From IMG/VR virus record IMGVR_UViG_3300024177_000023, positions 1-41,674 of that record: a stretch of DNA of 41,674 bases; one strand, written 5' to 3'. The notes below the pieces were generated by a model. It was not told the origin of the DNA and did no database searches. It worked only from the letters and a program-made list of their open reading frames with translations. The stretch comes from a virus. Position numbers and translations under genes: made by a program. Positions 38,305 through 41,674 of the stretch are shown piece by piece (position 1 is the first letter of the stretch; each line of letters opens with the position of its first letter).

Positions 38305-38797
38305 GAAGATTAATTATTCCGATGAGGCACTGGTACGCCGCCGTGCATATGGTAGACGTTACCACGCTACTCATAGGACAAATTATTCTCCTGAAGCATT
38401 AGCGCGACGCAAGGAATTTTCTAGGAAATACATCGCGCATTTGCGCGAGACAAATCCTTATTATTCTGCGTTTGCGCGGCGGCTTCGTCTGCATCATTTC
38501 TCACAGCAGGGATATGACGCTCTACTTGCTATCCAAGAGAATGTCTGTCCTGTTTGTAAGAAGCCGTTGATACTGACGGATTCTTATTCTGGAGAAACGC
38601 CAACGCTTGACCATGACCATTCTTGCTGTCCTGGTACCTACTCTTGCGGGAAATGTATTCGAGGGATTCTCCACATGCGGTGCAACAGTGCACTTGGATG
38701 CGTGGATGATAAACCGGAAATTCTCCGCAATGCAGCAGATTATCTGGAACGATATGCCAAAGCGGTGACTTTTACGCCCACTTCACTTCTAAGGTGA
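38297..38797 (+). CDS. HNH endonuclease of recombination endonuclease VII type
   Basis: The product is 166 aa. Core: CPVCKK (84-89), LDHDHSC (104-110), CGKC (117-120), RGILHMRCNSALGC (122-135), the T4 gp49-like zinc/HNH fold. The N-terminus repeats a motif (INYSDEALVRRR / TNYSPEALARRK). It sits between scaffold and capsid genes, where it interrupts an otherwise conserved pair, and its bases are more AT-rich than neighbours. A free-standing homing nuclease is the likeliest reading; Holliday-junction cleavage during packaging is an alternative. Confidence 0.8.
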   Translation: MHRKINYSDEALVRRRAYGRRYHATHRTNYSPEALARRKEFSRKYIAHLRETNPYYSAFARRLRLHHFSQQGYDALLAIQENVCPVCKKPLILTDSYSGETPTLDHDHSCCPGTYSCGKCIRGILHMRCNSALGCVDDKPEILRNAADYLERYAKAVTFTPTSLLR

Positions 38798-38801
38798 CTA
38801 A

Positions 38802-39800
38802 ATGCCTTTACCAACAGCAGCATCGGTTGTATCGAGCGGCTTGGCAGGCTACCCCACGGTCTACTATGACCGCGTAGCGCAAGACACGCTCATGTCAAAT
38901 CTGTTTATGTACCAGGCTTGCGACCTCAAAACCATGCCGGATATGTCGGGCGTTGCGATGCAGATTTTCGGCTACACCGCAATGACCGCCAACACCACCC
39001 CGGCAACGGAAGGAACTCCGGGCGCTGGGCAGTCTCTAACCCAGAACACGGCGACCATCAACCTCGCAAACTACGTGGATTACATCAGCTATTCGAGCAA
39101 GGTCAAACTGACGGCCATCTCGAACGTGGTTGCGGAAGGTTCCGCGCTTCTAGCCTACCGCGGGGCGCTCTCCGTTGACGTGGTTATCAGCACGGCAGTT
39201 GATACGCTTTGCAACGGCAACGCCGCAGTGGACGACATCGAAGTAACCAATGGCAGCTATCTGATTGCCTCCGTAGCCCGGAAAGCGGTCTGGCAGCTTC
39301 GCTCTAAGAACGTCAAGCCCAAGTCGAACGGCCTCTTTTTCGGCATCACCCACTCGCTCACGGCGTATGACCTCGTGAACGATTCAACCGCCGCAGGCTT
39401 TACGGACCTCCAGAAGTACTCCGACAGTCTGGCGACTGCAAACCCGGCTCTTGCTGGCATCAAGGGTGCACGCATCGGGAACGTTGGCGGAGCGGAGTTC
39501 TACGAATCGAACGCCGTGCCGACAGAAACCAACTGGCAATCGACCTCCTTCAACGCCTATCACACTTACGTGTTCGGCCATCAAGCGTTCTGGGCATCCT
39601 CGCTCGGCAAAACCGATCTCAACCAGCGCAACTTCAGCGTCAAGACGCAGCAATTCCCGATGGGCAGCAACTCTCTCGACCCTGGCGGATTGATTGCAGC
39701 GGCCTCGGCCTACAACTTCTTTTTCGGAGTGGTAGCCGCGCCAACGCCCAGCAACACCGACCGCGTTCGCCGCATTCGCTCGGAATCGAGCATTGGATAA
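38802..39800 (+). CDS. Major capsid protein, N4-gp56 family type
   Basis: The product is 332 aa. The start (LAGYPTVYYDRVAQDTLMSN, then LFMYQACDLKTMP), the EGTPGAGQSLTQN segment and the YVDYISYSSKV strand follow the N4-gp56-like HK97-fold capsid pattern. Later sections (FGITHSLTAYDLVNDS; GHQAFWASSLG) fit as well. It builds the icosahedral head with the scaffold upstream. Confidence 0.85.
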   Translation: MPLPTAASVVSSGLAGYPTVYYDRVAQDTLMSNLFMYQACDLKTMPDMSGVAMQIFGYTAMTANTTPATEGTPGAGQSLTQNTATINLANYVDYISYSSKVKLTAISNVVAEGSALLAYRGALSVDVVISTAVDTLCNGNAAVDDIEVTNGSYLIASVARKAVWQLRSKNVKPKSNGLFFGITHSLTAYDLVNDSTAAGFTDLQKYSDSLATANPALAGIKGARIGNVGGAEFYESNAVPTETNWQSTSFNAYHTYVFGHQAFWASSLGKTDLNQRNFSVKTQQFPMGSNSLDPGGLIAAASAYNFFFGVVAAPTPSNTDRVRRIRSESSIG

Positions 39801-39803
39801 TCC

Positions 39804-40034
39804 ATGACACCCATATTTTTGACTGTTCTATCGACGGGAGCCATTTGGGTATCGAATGACGTTACCTTCACGCCAGCTGGCACCGTCGTTAAGCAATTCC
39901 GCGTAAACCCCAACAGCAAAAGCCAGTTGATTTGCACGCTGACAGGCAGCGGCAACGCTTCTGCTTCGGCGCTGGCGACCACAATCCCTACTGGCATCCC
40001 TGCCGGCAAAACCGAGGGCAACGAAGTACACTGA
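39804..40034 (+). CDS. 76-aa head accessory candidate
   Basis: It begins 3 bases after the capsid stop and ends in TGATG overlap. Beta-rich (AIWVSNDVTFTPAGTVVKQF, SQLICTLTGSGNASA). Small beta proteins after the capsid gene often decorate heads. Not recognised. Confidence 0.5.
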   Translation: MTPIFLTVLSTGAIWVSNDVTFTPAGTVVKQFRVNPNSKSQLICTLTGSGNASASALATTIPTGIPAGKTEGNEVH

Positions 40035-40327
40035 TGGATGAGCCTAGAGTCCCTAGCTACTACGTGGTAAGCCGTTCGCTGACCGAGGAGCAGACGGCGA
40101 GGGTGCAGCAAGCCCTCGCCCTAACTCCTATTTCCGGTGTAATCATTACGGACATTCACGATGCGAGGCTTGGAATGCAATTCAGCCACATGATGATACG
40201 CACGGACACGCTCGAACGCGCCAGAGAAATGGCCAGCTATTGTAAGGAGCCGGTTGTGATTCTTGGCGACACTCTTTTTGTCGATTCCTACTATGAGGAC
40301 GGAACGTATGACGCTCTTCCAACCTGA
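40034..40327 (+). CDS. 97-aa head-gene cluster protein, unknown
   Basis: ATG 40034 overlaps the previous stop. Alpha/beta (SYYVVSRSLTEEQTARVQQA ... VVILGDTLFVDSYYED). Its end is overlapped by the next gene. Function unknown. Confidence 0.5.
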   Translation: MDEPRVPSYYVVSRSLTEEQTARVQQALALTPISGVIITDIHDARLGMQFSHMMIRTDTLERAREMASYCKEPVVILGDTLFVDSYYEDGTYDALPT

Positions 40328-40871
40328 CAAACACGAACTGGGCGACGAACGGCTAAGCCCTGAAGAGTCCGTCAAGCGCGAGCGCGAAGAACTGCTCAAG
40401 ATGGCTTCGCGGTTCAGGATTCCGGGGCAGGCAGAACTCGAAGATCCGAAGCGTTCGGAAGGCCCGAAGATTCACTGGAAGCAGCTGCTTTATCGCCTGC
40501 AAAAGATTTGTCCTCCTTTGCGCATGAAAGACAGCCGCGTGGAGGGCATGGAAACGATAGCTCTCTACTACCCCAAAACAGACGCCGAAAAAGTTAACGA
40601 CGGCAGCTTTGTGACCCTCGCCCTGACGGAGAAAGAGAAGTTTTTCAGAGATTACAAATACGTAGGGGGATTCGACAAGGCATGGCTGCCTTTTTACTCG
40701 CACGTGAAGCTCGACACCAGTCTCTTGCCGACACGCGAAGTCCGTGGCGTGATGACCGTGCTGCTGATGCTTATCCGGGCTAAAGCTATCACGCTCGAAC
40801 AGGTGATTGGCGAGTTTGGCGACCCTAACGACGATTCCCGCAGCGACCGATTCTTAAAACAAGCAGTTTAG
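40308..40871 (+). CDS. 187-aa head-gene cluster protein, unknown
   Basis: ATG 40308 is chosen within the long frame, with GAGGACGGAAC upstream. The protein is charged, with helices and an alpha/beta core (HWKQLLYRLQKICPPLRM, IALYYPKTDAEK). It lies where head-completion proteins usually occur. No family is recognised. Confidence 0.5.
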   Translation: MTLFQPDKHELGDERLSPEESVKREREELLKMASRFRIPGQAELEDPKRSEGPKIHWKQLLYRLQKICPPLRMKDSRVEGMETIALYYPKTDAEKVNDGSFVTLALTEKEKFFRDYKYVGGFDKAWLPFYSHVKLDTSLLPTREVRGVMTVLLMLIRAKAITLEQVIGEFGDPNDDSRSDRFLKQAV

Positions 40872-40880
40872 GAGAGAACC

Positions 40881-41294
40881 ATGTCAGACAAGAGCATCGT
40901 ACTCACGAAGGAAGACTTGCAGGACATTCTCACAACGGCCATTGCTGCTGCCAAGGCTCCGAACGCCGTAGAGCAGGCGCAACTTGACCGCCAGATGAAA
41001 GAAATACAACAGAAGCAGGCAGACCGCAAGGAGCAGGGTGCACAGGTGCTGGCTGACATCGCGGCCAAGCGCGACATTCAGGCTATTTGCACGCATGAGC
41101 ACGACAACGGGCAAAGTCACGCAGTCTGGGTACAGGAGTCTACCGGGCCGGGCTACTTCATCTGCCAGCTGAATCAATGCAAGATTCGCCCCGAACCGAA
41201 GCCGGAAAAAGGCGCTGATAACGGGGCTATTTATAACACCAGGGAATTCAACCGGCTGTTCCAGAAGTCTCGCACGAACGAGCTATTTGGCTGA
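40881..41294 (+). CDS. 137-aa protein with possible zinc site
   Basis: GGAGAG precedes the ATG. A long helix (residues ~20-70, Gln/Lys/Ala-rich) leads to a C-terminal region with AICTHEHDNGQSHAVWV and YFICQLNQCKIR, whose Cys and His residues could bind zinc. Located just before the adaptor gene. Function unknown. Confidence 0.5.
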   Translation: MSDKSIVLTKEDLQDILTTAIAAAKAPNAVEQAQLDRQMKEIQQKQADRKEQGAQVLADIAAKRDIQAICTHEHDNGQSHAVWVQESTGPGYFICQLNQCKIRPEPKPEKGADNGAIYNTREFNRLFQKSRTNELFG

Positions 41295-41297
41295 TGA

Positions 41298-41674
41298 ATG
41301 TCTAACAGCACGATAACCCTCCAAAACGTAGTGAATTTCTGCTCGACGCACGCCGACTTGCTGCCCCTTGCAAACGTCGGCGGGTACACGAATGAGCCTG
41401 CTCTGTCGCTCTGCAACGACGCCCTTTCGGACCTGATTACCGACCCGAACGATTGGGTATTCAACCGCAAGGAAATGCCTTCGCTCTTCACCTGCCCCAG
41501 CAAGCAGGATTATCTCTTTGCCGGGGCTTGCGCTTTTACGCTGAACGGCACGGGCACGGCGGCAAGCCCAAGCATGGGCTGGGCCATTGACCTTTCAACG
41601 AACAGCGGCATCACCGTGGCAGGTGGCGTTGTCACCGTCAAGACCATCGAGAACCACCGCTTCTCGACGGGTCA
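41298..41674 (+). CDS. Head-tail adaptor candidate, N-terminal third (continues at base 1)
   Basis: ATG 41298 follows the previous stop by 3 nt. The 125 complete codons give a helical start (TLQNVVNFCSTHADLLPLA, NEPALSLCNDALSDLITDP) and a beta part. The final two bases plus base 1 form a His codon. The reading then continues ...NHRFSTGHVYLNGVVMSPG, an uninterrupted and sensible sequence, to the stop at 676. This in-frame join is the direct evidence for a circular map. Confidence 0.75.
   Translation, partial: MSNSTITLQNVVNFCSTHADLLPLANVGGYTNEPALSLCNDALSDLITDPNDWVFNRKEMPSLFTCPSKQDYLFAGACAFTLNGTGTAASPSMGWAIDLSTNSGITVAGGVVTVKTIENHRFSTG

Noticed and set aside
1-41674. CRISPR array, insertion sequence or integrase/att site
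   Set aside because: No regularly spaced repeats, transposase, or integrase gene was seen on either strand.

Overview
The window reads as one complete, circularly permuted genome (41,674 bp) of a short-tailed (podovirus-like) phage, cut open inside a gene. The frame that starts at 41298 runs off the right edge with two spare bases. These join with base 1 to make a codon and continue in frame to the stop at 676, giving one ~350-aa head-tail adaptor candidate. Almost every gene is on the plus strand, packed with ATGA or TAGTG stop/start overlaps. The best host guess is an Acidobacteriota-like Gram-negative soil bacterium. It rests on several Sec leaders that end in A|Q cleavage sites and on the style of the beta-helix tail proteins, so it is inference only.

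Layout. 30678-41674 and 1-18826 form the late region: ribbon-helix-helix regulator, two-gene sugar-modification block, large terminase, portal, scaffold, an inserted HNH endonuclease, N4-gp56-like major capsid protein and head completion genes. Across the junction come adaptor, nozzle-like protein, fibre/spike genes, three internal (ejection) proteins, a second block of exported tail/spike-like proteins, and a lysis block with an M15 peptidase. This ends at an intrinsic terminator (18834-18898).

18931-30284 is the early/accessory region: a strong promoter with a 14-bp palindrome in its spacer, then about 40 tiny genes. Recognisable ones include zinc ribbons, a small XRE-type HTH protein, an ERF annealing protein, HNH, PD-(D/E)XK-like and two GIY-YIG nucleases, and an FkbM methyltransferase. 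No polymerase, primase, helicase or integrase is visible, so replication must rely on the host or on unrecognised genes.

The most unusual element is at 24072-24826. A dedicated promoter drives a gene-free ~720-nt segment that folds by eye into a large multi-domain RNA. It has a 5' pseudoknot that excludes an early terminator, an H-type pseudoknot, a GAAA tetraloop, and a 3' domain closed by a perfect 8-bp helix followed by T5. In its middle, at the tip of a ~22-bp helix, is a tRNA-like domain in circularly permuted order: T arm and 3' acceptor strand first, then 5' acceptor strand and D arm. The layout resembles the giant ornate RNAs of phages (GOLLD/ROOL type), but membership cannot be shown here.

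A second theme is regulation. The promoters at 18931 and 30644 both carry GTAGTA hexamers between -35 and -10 and both place the ATG 5-6 nt after the -10 (leaderless mRNAs). The gene behind the second promoter encodes a ribbon-helix-helix protein, which is a natural candidate to control both.
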